From contig CM060702.1 in the NCBI GenBank assembly GCA_030686995.1, positions 64,420,440 through 64,484,439 of the forward strand: a stretch of 64,000 bases of DNA. The letters run 5' to 3'. Positions 31,746 to 43,367 of the stretch are shown piece after piece. Each line of letters opens with the position of its first letter. Within the stretch, counting starts at the first letter, position 1. Both the position numbers and the translations under genes were made by a program. The notes below the pieces were generated by a model that saw nothing but the letters and a program-made list of their open reading frames with translations, did no database searches and had not been told where the DNA came from. The stretch is from Artemisia argyi. Taxonomy: Eukaryota > Streptophyta > Magnoliopsida > Asterales > Asteraceae.

Positions 31746-33155
31746 TGATGCATGGGAATCGCACCTTGCTTTACCTCTCGAGGGATCTCGCGAGGCTTAC
31801 AACCCCCACCAGGAAGTGTACCTGATCGTTGTAGTATAGTATAGTGACAAGTACCGGGGGATTGATCGTTCAGCTTAGGAATAGTGTCGCTAGGATTAGA
31901 AAACCTAATTAATAGTTCTAGAGATGAAAGATGATTATTTTTGTATTTTTATAATTTTATGAAAGCAATTAAAATCTCGGTTTTTAGAAGAGTGGGCGGA
32001 ATTAGTTGTTATTCAACTAACCCAAAAACTACTTTGTAACTAATTAAACTAATGAAAATAAAATTAAACTAATATTAAACTAAGGTTGTGAGCAGTATGT
32101 GGAGAAATTGTGTTTACTTAGACTTCATTACTCCCTAGATATCTTTTACATGTTAATTACTTGTTACACTTGTATGAATGACGGGTTGTATTCCTTAATA
32201 CCATTCGTGGAGTGGCATACATAACTCCCCAACTCTATGAGCTCTTATCTCCTCCTACACCATGACCCAGCACAACTATAGGGATTGTAAACAGTGGCTC
32301 ATGCATTAAATACAACCAATAAAGATCTAGTACGCCTCGGTTCATGTTTCTTAAGACGTTCAAGCATGTTACCATTTGGAGATCTGCCAGTTTTCTTAAG
32401 CCTAACATATAAAATCATTCATTCAAAACAAGAATAGAAAAGTAATCAACACATAATCAACATCTAGGTTTCATTAGATCTAAGCAAACACAAGAGAGAT
32501 CTAGCCTAGCATAGTAGAATTAAGATAAGAACAAAAGATAAACAACCAACACATAGACATATTGATTGAATTAAGAGTATACTTATCTCAATTACAATGC
32601 AAGGTCTCAAGGGTTTGGAACCCTTGAAAAACCTGTAAAAGAGGCACCAAAATCGTTTTTAGGGTTTCACCAAAACTTCTCTTTTTTTTAATGAAAAAAC
32701 TAGAAAACTATATATAGGAAAATCGTCCTGACGGCGTCAAGAGTTAAATCTGACGCCGTCGACTCGCCGCCATACACTTCCTCGGACGCCCTAGATCCAA
32801 TCGTGACGGCCTATGTGACGCCGTCACCACCTTCGGTAAATTATTCTTGGTCACTTTGACGCCGTCATAACTCCATCTGACGCCGTCACCAGCTACGGTA
32901 AATTATTCTTCATGTCTGACGCCGTCAAGAGAAAACCCTTGACGCCGTCACCTTGTATTTCCAGCTTGGATTTTTGGTACTTTGTCGTTTTCTTCACTTT
33001 ATGCTCCAAAAACGTCCAAAATAGCCTCTTTTCCAGAATTCACTCTCCAAACACCTAAAATCACAAAAGGAACGATTTAGGGCAATATTTGATCAAATAA
33101 ATTCGGATTCGGGCTTAAATGACCCCCTAAAAACGGATCATTTTTCGCCTCATCA
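31746..33155 (-). repeat. Guest element 5' LTR
   Basis: 1410 bp, promoter-bearing LTR in element orientation. TATA near 32708-32717, bZIP-type motif array 32729-32950, tRNA-Asp-like segment in U5 at 31826-31855, about 80 bases from the primer site. Confidence 0.95.
31826..31855 (+). other. tRNA-Asp 5'-half-like segment in guest U5
   Basis: TCGTTGTAGTATAGT (31826-31840) is identical to bases 2-16 of plant tRNA-Asp as I remember it, followed by a partly matching AGTGACAAGTA. It reads on the strand opposite to the element's RNA, so the element's transcript is complementary to the 5' half of its own primer tRNA. The 3' LTR has the same segment at 26844-26873. Confidence 0.65.
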
Positions 33156-35626
33156 ATGCTCAATTACCAGATTACTTGTGGGCAGAAGCTATTTCAACCG
33201 CATGTTATACTCAAAACCGTTGCATGATCACAAAACGCCATCGCAAAACACCATATCAAATTGTTCATAAAAGGAAACCGAACATCGATTACTTTCATGT
33301 ATTTGGAGCACTTTGTTATCCGAAAAATGATCGTGATGATTTAGGTAAACTTAAAGCAAAGGCTGACATTGGAGTGTTCGTTGGATACTGTGAAAACTCC
33401 AAAGGTTTTCGGATATGGAATCGTCGTACAAGAGAAATTCAAGAAACCATTCACGCCAATTTTGATGAACTCACACAGATGGCTTCTGAGCAACACAGCT
33501 TAGGACCCGAATTCAACCGTCTTAACTCTCCGGAATCTTCGGCTGAACCATTGCCACTTAACCGCAAAGAATTAGAAACCTTGTTTGCTCCACTATTTGA
33601 TGACACAATTGTATACCGTCCTACTGAGGTCTCACCTAATTCCACTGCCCAACCTGATAACATTCCAGTACCAGACTCACCTCAACAAACTTCTACAAGT
33701 GTTGAGAGAGACGGTCCTCCAATTGTATCACCATCTACAGCCGAACAAACTGGTTCTAACTCCCGCCATCCAGCTGAAGATCCCACACCACAATCAGTTC
33801 CACAACCCGCAGAGCAAGATCCTGATGCGTTCTTTAATCCGTTTGCACCGGCACCTATTGTTCCTGATATAGCTGAGTCGTCAACACGCAATTTGGATCC
33901 TGCTAACATGCGAGATACATATCAACTACATCCTTCCACACACAAATGGACTAGAGACCATCCACTAGTTCATATTATTGGCCATCCAGATGCACCTGTT
34001 ATGACAAGACAACGACTTCACACAGATGGAGAAACTTGTATCTATGCACTCACAGTTTGTCACGAAGAACCGAAGAACATTAAAGATGCAATGACTTATG
34101 ACAACTGGATTGAATCTATGCAAGAGGAATTTCAGCAATTCATAAGACTTGAAGTCTGGGAATTAGTTGAAAGACCTGACGGAGTCTTTGTCATTGGGTT
34201 AAAATGGATTTGGAAGAATAAGCTTGATGCTGAAGGAACTGTCATACGCAACAAATCACGTCTGGTAGCGAAAGGATACTCCCAACTGGAAGGACTTGAC
34301 TTTGCTGAATCCTTTGCACCAGTGGCTCGACATGAAGCTGTTCGGATCTTTTTGGCTTATGCTGCACACAGGAATATGGTGGTTTACCAAATGGATGTGA
34401 AAACAGCATTTCTTAATGGAGAACTCCGTGAAGAAGTTTATGTCAGTCAACCTGAAGGCTTCGTTGATCCTGAGCGTCCTAATCACGTTTACCGACTCAA
34501 AAAGGCACTCTACGGACTCAAGCAGGCCCCACGGGCGTGGTATGACAAACTGTCCACTTTCTTACTGGCCAATAAATTTTCTAAAGGATCGGTTGATCCA
34601 ACACTGTTTACAAAAACCTACGGGGAGGACTTACTTGTTGTTCAAATATATGTCGACGACATCATTTTTGCCTCAACAAAACGAAGTTACTCTAATGATT
34701 TTGCAAAATTAATGAAATATAATTTTGAAATGTCCATGATGGGTGAACTTACGTTCTTTCTAGGATTACAAGTTCATCAATCACCCCGTGGTATTTTTAT
34801 AAATCAGTCCAAATATGCTCTCGAAATTTTAAAGAAACATGGAATGATGTCTTATGATACTTATAATACACCAATGGGCTATACCACAAAACTAGATGCT
34901 GATTTACATGGGACTCCCGTTGACCCTACCAAATACCGAAGTATGATTGGGTCCCTCATGTATCTCACATCTAGTAGACCTGATATAGTATTTGCTGTCT
35001 ACATGTGCTCTCGCTATCAGTCCAGACCAACTGAAAAACACCTCAATGAGGTCAAAAGAATCCTTCGATACATTAAGGGAACCATTAACTTGGGAATCTG
35101 GTATCCGAAGGATTCTGGTTTTGAACTAATTGCTTTTTCAGATGCTGACCATGCAGGATGCTTAGACACACGCAAAAGCACATCTGGTGGATTACAATTT
35201 CTCGGAGACAAACTTGTGTCATGGCAATCAAAGAAGCAGGACTGCACATCACTGTCGTCTACAGAATCTGAATACGTAGCCATGTCTGCTTGTTGTGCTC
35301 AAGTCATCTGGATGAGATCACAACTTAAGGATTATGGCTACCTATTCAACAGGATTCCTATCTACTGTGATTCAAAGAGTGCAATTGCCATCTCCTGCAA
35401 TACTGTACATCATTGCAAATCCAAACACATCGATCTCCGATATCATTTCATCAAAGAGCATGTGGAAAAGGGTACCGTTGAACTTTATTTTGTTGGAACT
35501 GAGTACCAACTGGCGGACTTACTTACCAAATCTTTAGCACCATCAAGGTTTGCTAGTCTAGTTCACCAAATTGGTATGAGATGTTTGACTCCAGAGGATC
35601 TGGAAAAGTTTTCAAAATACAACTGA
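33156..35626 (+). pseudogene. pol: Pol, 3' half: integrase C-terminus, RT and RNase H
   Basis: The frame resumes with the integrase C-terminal region ([31 protein letters not shown]). It continues through a Pro/Ser-rich spacer into the Copia reverse transcriptase ([38 protein letters not shown]) with the catalytic YVDD at 34649-34660. The RNase H domain ([38 protein letters not shown]) ends at TGA 35624-35626. This half is uninterrupted for 816 codons, so decay has been light here. It is called a pseudogene only because the guest and upstream stops separate it from gag. Confidence 0.92.
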
Positions 35627-35782
35627 TCGTCAAACATCATAACTATCTTTGTATAATATTTTTTTCTTAACTATAAACCAATCAAAACACAAAAAGATTT
35701 TTCACATTTCTTTTACTTAAAAAAAAAAAAAAAATGCAAGTATATCGCTTCACTTCAACACTTTGTTCTTATTTTACAAGTG

Positions 35783-35793
35783 TTGAGGGGGAG
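35783..35793 (+). promoter_or_regulatory. Fossil polypurine tract after pol
   Basis: TTGAGGGGGAG lies about 160 bp after the RNase H stop. In Tnt1-like Copia elements such a tract directly precedes the 3' LTR, but here 8.1 kb of additional sequence follow. Equivalent tracts lie at 41884-41894, 42018-42028 and 42449-42457. Confidence 0.7.
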
Positions 35794-36779
35794 TCACGCT
35801 TAAATCTTTTACCAATCTTTTAATTGGTATACTTGCATGTTTCTCGTATTTTACGGTTCTTTGGAGTGTGTGGAAATTCTTTTACATTCCTTTGTCTCAT
35901 CCCTTAGTAAGGACTTCATAAGTTAGGATTAACGAATGTATATCTCGATGTTACACAAGTTTGACATAACTTTAGGACTCTAGTAGAGATATCTAAATGT
36001 TAAGGGACCTAAAGTGACTAAAACCTAAAATTTCAAAAACTAATAAAACAAACAAACTGGATAACACAAACCCCACAAACTTTAAACCTCTTAAACCCTT
36101 TTTATCAAAACCGACGGCCCTCATTCATTCGAGTCATCCAAGAACTTGATCATAAAATTGTAAGTTCCTATGTAATCACTAGGGCATAACATACATAGGA
36201 TCTTGGTTAAATGGAAAATCAACGGCTCGATCTCCTGTTATCATGATTTCGAGAACTAGGGTTAAGATTTTCGAAAATCGCTCTTAACATGTTTAGGTGT
36301 TTAATTCTTGATAGGGTTTTGTTACAAAGCATGTTTCTAACATATCCTCATCATTTATTCATACATCCCATCATGTTTGCTTCGATCTAGAAATCTAGGG
36401 GTTAGGTCGATTTGGGTTTGTGAGGTTTTGTGCGTATTTGCTTGATTTTATTGGTGGGATTTGTTTCTAAGGTCTCATATTTGCATGTTTGATTCAGCTA
36501 TGATGATTTACTCCATTGTAACTTGATTCTCGATAAACTAGTATACTTCGTTCTTAGATAATGTCGATCTAACTATGTCTTATGTGTTGTATACTGTCAT
36601 TTTGTGTCATTATGTGCTTATTACATGTACTTATGATATGCTTGACTCTATGTCACTCATTTGTCTCAAAGTTGTGTAATTATCCAGAACATGTTCTTGG
36701 CAGTTATCGAAAACTTTGTGATTTTGTCTAAGTAGTGTTTATCTATCTTGGTGACAGGCCTAAGTCATTGGAAAAGTTC
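35794..36779 (+). other. Post-pol spacer, non-coding
   Basis: About 1 kb of AT-rich sequence without an open frame. It may serve as leader for the downstream ORF. Confidence 0.5.
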
Positions 36780-37190
36780 TTTGCGAAGGAAACGTACGTG
36801 TGACTTCAATAAAATTCGATTTGATTCTTGTATAAGAATTTTTTCGAGAACCTTGAGTTTTATCGCAATCTTTAACAAACTTATCGAGAAACTTATGTTT
36901 TCGATAAATATTGTTCAAGCTCAATCTTTTCGAAATATTATTTTCGAAATCATTCTGTGAACTATATTTTTCGAAATCATCAGGTTCTCGAAAAGTTTTT
37001 TTATCGAAAAAGATGTTTTTCGAAAACTTCAATTCTTTCGCAAAGGAAAGATCTCGATAAAAGTCACTCATGAGAATTTTTTTCGATAAGACACTTTCTC
37101 GATAAAGTTTCTCTATAACATTTTTTCGAAATCTTTTCTTTACTCAAGTTTGCGATAAAAGGTCCATGATATATTTTCGAAATCTTGTTT
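36780..37190 (+). repeat. TCGAAA/TCGATAA repeat array before accessory ORF
   Basis: More than twenty TTTCGAAA-, TCGAGAA- and CTCGATAA-type motifs. Composition and motif core match the gag leader array (20960-21300). It lies 300 bp upstream of the accessory ORF start at 37494. Confidence 0.7.
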
Positions 37191-37480
37191 TTGGCCTTGT
37201 CATGTTATATCTATGTAACCTTGTTGTGATTCATTTTAGTTGTGTAATGTGAAATAACTGTGAATTGTGAATATCAATTGTGCTTATTTGCGAAACGTTG
37301 CATTGTATAGTTGATTTCGTAATTCTAAATGTTCTATGATTCTTCAAATATGCATTATGTGACACTTCACTCATAACAAAATGACACATTTGTGCTTAAC
37401 TGTCTCAAGTAGATATCTGTATCCAAACTCTAAACTGTGCTAACACATAACAAATTTGGATGTTTGGTTTATGGTGATAC

Positions 37481-37487
37481 TTTTCAG
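37481..37487 (+). promoter_or_regulatory. Candidate 3' splice site for a subgenomic mRNA
   Basis: TTTTCAG lies seven bases before ATG 37494 of the accessory ORF. A pyrimidine tract ending in CAG this close to the start is what a spliced env-like transcript would use. The donor would have to be near the primer site; it has not been identified with certainty. Confidence 0.4.
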
Positions 37488-37493
37488 ATTAAC

Positions 37494-38036
37494 ATGGCTG
37501 AACACAATGAGAACGTCGCTAAACAAACTCTTCCATTACTCACCATGGATGATATCACTCCCGAGAACTACAATGTCACGATTGGCGACAACAATCCACG
37601 AGTTGATTTCGACAAATTGAGTATTAAAGAGAACTCGTGCAAGATTGTCAAGGATATTCTACTTGCACATCCATGCAAACCTATGCTCACCTGTTCTACC
37701 TCAGTTCCTCTGTTCTACCTTCATCAGTTCTGGCTTACGGCTCAGGCTAACTTGGATGATGAGTCTTTCACTGTTACATTGGATAGCCAAGAATACACTG
37801 TAGATCATGACATTCTTCGAACAGCCCTTCTCATGCCACAAACTGACAGCGAATTTGCTCCTATACTACCTGAGCTGGATCTTCTTGACTTCTTCATTGA
37901 ATTAGGATATGAGGTTGATGATGATGTACCGCTAGTCAAGCTTTCCCAATTTAATGCCAAGAATATCCCTCAGCCTTGGAGAACATTCTGTTTTTCTGAT
38001 GATAAGATCTTTATCTTGAAGGAAAAGTGGTCTTGA
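37494..38036 (+). pseudogene. Accessory (post-pol) ORF, N-terminal part
   Basis: ATG at 37494 opens 180 codons containing LLTMDDITPENYNVTIGDNN and FYLHQFWLTAQ. I remember proteins with this opening from many Asteraceae retrotransposon annotations; the function is unknown. Near 38025 a one-base change moves the homologous reading into the frame of the next piece, where HPRLEHLQTFWGMV continues. There is no signal peptide or membrane segment, so calling it envelope would be unsupported. Confidence 0.6.
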
Positions 38037-41007
38037 ACATCCAAGGCTCGAACACCTGCAAACATTCTGGGGAATGGTGACTCTGACACCGATTGACTTT
38101 GCAGTTCCTATCATGAATGATATCGTCCACAGTATTCAGACCGAACGTGTGAAGACTATGATACCATTCACAAGATTCACCAAGCTTATCATAGAACATC
38201 TCTGCAAAAGTTCTCCAGAATTCATCAAGAGGATGTCTGATCCTAATGAGCCGAAGCACCTCTTCGAGGACGACTTCACCACCTCATTCATCAAGACGAC
38301 CACTTCCTCAACCAAGATCAAAGGAATGAGGCTTCCTGAATACCTACTGAATGACAAAATCAAGAAGAGTCTGAACTACAAGATGTATGACAACGCTTAC
38401 AAAGGAGTACAAGAAGAAGCAACAATAAAGACTCGTAGCAAAGGCGGTGTAAAGTCTGGGAGTACTACAAGCACCACTGCCTCACCACATACTAGATCTA
38501 AGGGTACTCCTAAGTCAAAACCCAAGACTTCCACCAAGCCTAAACCTACACCCAAACCTAAACCTGTCACCAAGCCAAAGATGAAGGCAACTCCTGAGTA
38601 CTTTATTCGGGATGAACCTACTCCTCCACCATCTGACACCGAGTCTGAGTTCGATACAGAATCTGAAGAAGAAGAAGAACCAGACTATGAACTGCGATAC
38701 AGAGCACCTGATGAAGCATTTCCTGCAACAGAGATCGCCGTACAACAAAGTCTTGAAACTTATGAAGAAGAGACAAGGAAAAGAAAAGGGATCACTATTA
38801 ATGAGCCTAATGATGATGATGACGAACCAATCGTTGAACCTTTGGTCGATAAACACAAACTGAAGAGTATAGTTGTCGACACTAGAGCTGAAGAAAAGCA
38901 GCTTAGGAAAGAACAAAGGAAAGCTACTCTCGAAAGCCGACTCATGTCTCAACCTTTAACTCCACCACCTATTGATCAGTCTGAACATGTAGGAGCTACA
39001 AGCAGCATGATTCCTCCCGTCGTATCCACCACGATAGAATCAGCTCCACAGCCTGATGACACCGTTAAAGATACAAACAAAACAGGAGACGTCATTATGA
39101 CAGAGACTGCAACTATAGAGGAGAATGTTGGCGGTCAAGAGAACATAGCTACGGATCAGGAACATGAATATCTTATTACTCCGGAGTTTCTTGCACGAGA
39201 AGCAGAGGAACGTCGTAGAAAGGAAAACGAAGAGAAGAACGCGTTCGACACCAACATATTTCTTAAGTCATCTTCTCAGCAGACTTCCTCAGCACAACCT
39301 CCACCTCCTCAAGACTCTCCACCAAAGGATCCGACTCCTCCTGCTTCTTCTTCAGACTCTCACAACGAGTCATCGTCCGAATCATCACCCGAGCACTCAT
39401 CTCCCACACCTTCTGAAACCGCATCTAAACAGCATTCGATCAATGAATCAAAACAACCAGTTGATCTTCAGGAGCAAGTGAACAAACTCACCAACATGGT
39501 TACCAATCTTACCAAACAAGTTGAGGAATTCCAGGAGTCAACACAGCTGATCGACAAGTTCTTGAAATCTGATTACGAAGGATTTATCAGAACTGCAACA
39601 CATGATTTTCTCACTGAAAATCTGGTTGAGATGATCACTCCTGAGGTAGCAAACCTTCTCAAACCAATCAATGACAACTTGGATCACAGAATTAGAAGTG
39701 TTACGAGGAAAATGTTGTCTACTACACCATTCACGCTTCACACCGCAAAATCTTCTACTGTGGCTCCAACCGTCCCAGAATTGTCCTTCAATGACATGCT
39801 TGTCAAACTCTTCGACAACATTGCCACCAAAACCACACAGACAGCTGAAGAAAAAGCCCTGTATGATGCTATGGTGGCTTACATGTCCAAAGAGTCTTGC
39901 AAAGATGCTGCTGGAACCCGGAAAAGGTCAAGAAAAGATGACGATCCTGACCCAAACTCCAAAGGCAAGAAACCTAAGTCTGGAACAGGTCCTTCATCCT
40001 CTCTACAACCACAAAAAGACTCCACTCCTCCTGGGAATCAACAACAACCCTCTACTACTGGTCAAGGTCAAACCGAAGAAGAAGAAACATTTATGGAACC
40101 CACTGATGACTTCCAGGATCCACTTGACACCGATAACCGTGCTTCACCCATTCATGATTCTCATATTGATCCATCGTCACCATCCAAGGCTAAAGACAAA
40201 GATGCTACATCTAAGTCCAAGAAATCAAAGAAGAAAAGATGTCATTCATGGCTCGACAATGATGACAATCCTCAAAATGATTGGCTGACAGAAATGGTCC
40301 AAGCTCAACCTCCTCTCGAAGAAGATGAACCACTTCCTGGTAACACTCTACAGTTTACCCAAGTCATCATGAAGGATCTTCACATCGACAAACTCACAAA
40401 GGAAGAGCTCAGAAGAATCAATAGGGATGCACAAGAATTCCTCAAGAAAAGATCTGGAAACAAAGTCGAATACGAGTACCATATGCAGAATATAGCTAGT
40501 GCAATGTCTGCTGACTTTGACTGGCTAAATCCAGAAGTGAATATCGATCTAAGTTCCAAGAATCATGAAAAACCTTACTTCACCGACTGGACCAAACCAT
40601 TACCGTTGAAAGGATTTCCAGACAAACCTAAGATACCTTACAGCTTCTTCTTCAACAAAGATCTTCGTAACATCCAGCTCACTCAGGAGACATCCAAGAA
40701 GAAATATGTTTCCTCACTCACAATCTCTGTACCAGCCGCACGATACGAAATTCCTGCTATTGAAGAAACAACTCATGTTTTCAGCAACTCCATCGTAGCT
40801 TACGACAGAGATGCCCTACACGGAATTCTACACTGGCCAGAACGTCGTCATCTCGGTTATACCAGCAGATTAGGAGAAACATCATTGGAAAATGTGAAGC
40901 AGAAATCTAAAATCATCGCTATCTTGGAGATTCAACAGTCAAAACGATTTAACTACATTTTCATGCATGAAATTGTTGTTAAACGACAAGATGAAAAGAA
41001 GTACTAG
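38037..41007 (+). pseudogene. Accessory (post-pol) ORF, central part
   Basis: Open frame of about 980 codons in the frame following the shift. It begins with a globular segment (DFAVPIMNDIVHSI, FTKLIIEHLCK, RLPEYLLNDKIKKS). A long Lys/Pro- and Ser/Glu-rich disordered region follows (KSKPKTSTKPKPTPKPKP and acidic stretches), then a predicted coiled coil (QEQVNKLTNMVTNLTKQVEE) and a basic patch KSKKSKKKR. TAG at 41005-41007 interrupts it. Disorder, the basic patch and the coiled coil suggest nucleic-acid or Gag interaction, but that is inference. Confidence 0.6.
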
Positions 41008-41631
41008 TTCTCCGAAGCCGACTTTCCCAACCTTAATCTCAATGACATATAAGATATGTATCTTGAAAAGGTTCAAAGTAGAATGCGCGGATTCGATAGA
41101 GACGTACAGTACAACTTCATGGCATCACTACTTCTCTACATCCGACGACTGATTGTTCAAGAAAGAGTGGAAGATCTTTAGCTTGGAGTGGAAAGTTACC
41201 AACAGAAGATAAATTTGACAAAGCCACAATTCTACTTTGATGGTATCTATCAAACACCATAGTTTACTCTCAACCAAGAACCTTTTGGTTTCACCTACGT
41301 CAACAGCAAAAAACTACAAAGTTTCATGAGGTTCGATGAGGTACACAAATTCTGTGATGTTACACTCAAGTCTGTTCGTGATGGGCTTGTCAAAAGGTTG
41401 AATGATGATCGCCGCAAGATAGCTAAGGGGGAACAACCTAGATGGAAATCCAGCATAAGAAGACAAGTTCGTAACTTTGTCTTAAAGATTGAAGAAAGGT
41501 TATTTCGACGTGAACAGATCAGACGACTGGAAAGCTATATCGGTGCCAGACCATCGTTTCCTGTCAGAAACTTCGAAAGACCAGAACCCAAGTTCACTGA
41601 CTTTGACGCTCCACTTCCTGACGAAGATTAA
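41008..41631 (+). pseudogene. Accessory (post-pol) ORF, C-terminal part with stops
   Basis: The same frame continues past TAG 41005 with FSEADFPNLNLNDI, then TAA 41050, TAG 41179 and TAG 41260, before an open stretch (41326-41631) containing MRFDEVHKFCDVTLKSVRD and a basic helix KIEERLFRREQIRRLESYIG. The match continues across all four stops without a frame change, so these are point mutations in one former ORF. Confidence 0.65.
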
Positions 41632-42789
41632 CTTGGTACATTTGGTTAATTTTTCATTATCAATTGTTTCATTTGATTGAATTTCACAATGGTTTGTGCA
41701 CGCATTACAGTGCACAACCCGCACTTGTAAAGAAAGGACCCTGAGGTACGCATCAGTGCCTCAATCCTAAATATAAGGAGCGAAGGCTTCTTACTTTTGA
41801 GTAGAATTAATCAAACTTTTATGATTTTTCACAATTCTGCTCAAAAGGACAAGTATTTCACCTCAATAAGACCTAATCACTTGTTGAGGGGGAGCACTTG
41901 TCAAAACAAAATACTTTGTTCAAAATCAAAAGTTCTTGGTGAATCTCCCCATAAGACTCAAAAAAAGGCATATTTTAATCTAAAATTTTGTCAAAAACAT
42001 CATTATATATGCTATTTTTGAGGGGGAGAAAATGAAAAAGTGATTAAAATATACGAAGTCAAAGCTTTAAGTTGTATCATGTGCGAGCTAGACTCAGTAT
42101 TGACCTAGGAATTGACAAGATAATACAAGTTAGTAACTTCGAAAGGACTTATCCTCGACGGGTAATAACATCAAGTTAGTTACTAGAGCTAGTTGTCACC
42201 TAAAAGCTGACAATGCATCTCTTTAACTAACCACGTAAGCGTGTCTCGAAAAGGATATGTCTTAGTAGAAATGTACCGTCTCGAGAAGCTTTCTGTGAAC
42301 TTGATCAGGCCGGGTAATAACTTCAAGCTAGTCTAACTAGTGATGTAAGCGTGTCTCGAATCGGTCTTGTTCACGGAAAGTGGATCAATTCAAAAGTGTT
42401 TGCTCCTCCCGCATGTGCAAATTTATTAATTACTTATGAGCACATGTGCAGGGGGAGCCCTTCAAAAGTGTACTCAAAACTCTCAAAGTGTTAACCAAAA
42501 TATTTAATTATCACAAACACTTTGAGAGATTTTCAATCAAAGGTTTCTTGGCTACTGTCGGAGTTATAAGGTGATTAAGATAGGAATATCAGTCCTATGA
42601 TCCGCCAGAGCCGGAGGGATCTACCCAAGGACATCTCCCATAGTTAGAATTAGAAGTCCTTAGGTATGATACGAAAAAAGGAGAAATGAATGAAAGGGAA
42701 AGAAGGAGTTGAAGAATTAAAAGGAAAAGCAAAGTAAAGGGTGAAAAGAAATAGCCCTCCATATGATCAACCTTAGGGCAGACACCGGG

Positions 42790-42838
42790 TTCAATACGTA
42801 TGCTACTGGCTGTTGCAAAAGACAACACCGGTATTGAA
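42790..42838 (+). ncRNA. Three-part covarying hairpin, element 1 copy
   Basis: TTCAAT pairs with ATTGAA, then after a 9-base bulge ACTGG pairs with CCGGT, then after one bulged base TGTTG pairs with CAACA around an 8-base loop. The element 2 copy (51415-51452) has TGTTAC/GTGACA in the last stem: a G-C pair became A-T. Confidence 0.7.
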
Positions 42839-43367
42839 GATTAAGTCGTCATGGACCCAGTGACGCAATGCACTAAACCTTCTTAACCACTCAAGTTCTC
42901 TTAAAAGGACTTGTTTCATTCTCACGGGGATCCCGCGTAACCTATCGACCTATCTCTTGGAGACGGTTGATATTGAAGCAGGAGACACCTCCCCAGTCTC
43001 CGCATAGGAAACCTAGGTGTGCACTTATAGAGTCTAGAGCCTCGAGATACATCAAAGATCTCTTAGGAACACTTAGTATTTCTACAATTGGTGTTCTACA
43101 TCAATGGACATCAGCTGTAAATTATCGAGTCCTTCGCAGATCTTAGCAATCTGCCGAGAACGTTTATGAGAGGATTACTTAGGTATTTCTCAATGATTGA
43201 ACGGAAATCCTGCCAGGGTCATCATCAAACAGCCCTGACAGCAGGTCACTTCGGTAACCTCTCAAGGGTTACGCTTAGTGTTTGCGGTGGTTCCATTACG
43301 GTCTACAGTCGTGGAGTGATCCCCAGCGACTCACCCAGTCATTGAGCTACTCAGTAGGTATCGTAAG

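Larger units (their letters stand above)
26764..33155 (-). mobile_element. Nested Athila/Tat-like non-autonomous LTR element
   Basis: Two 1410-bp LTRs (26764-28173 and 31746-33155) with TGATG...CATCA ends, flanked by ATGC (26760-26763 and 33156-33159). The element is inserted antisense into the Copia integrase. On the minus strand it has a tRNA-Asp-like primer site, one ORF of 298 codons and a purine tract before the 3' LTR. It has no integrase or RT. The total is 6392 bp. Only about six LTR mismatches by eye indicate a recent insertion. The tRNA-Asp primer site and long LTRs place it near Athila/Tat (Ty3) elements; the exact lineage is inferred. Confidence 0.9.

Noticed and set aside
31826..31855. 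Functional tRNA-Asp gene
   Set aside because: Only the 5' half is matched, the anticodon arm and a T-arm stem are missing, and it is repeated in both LTRs.
37494..41631. Envelope glycoprotein interpretation of the post-pol ORF
   Set aside because: No signal peptide, transmembrane segment or cysteine pattern of an envelope was seen. Position alone is not enough.
43136..43154. MicroRNA precursor
   Set aside because: The hairpin is only 19 bases long; better explained as part of the larger conserved RNA module.
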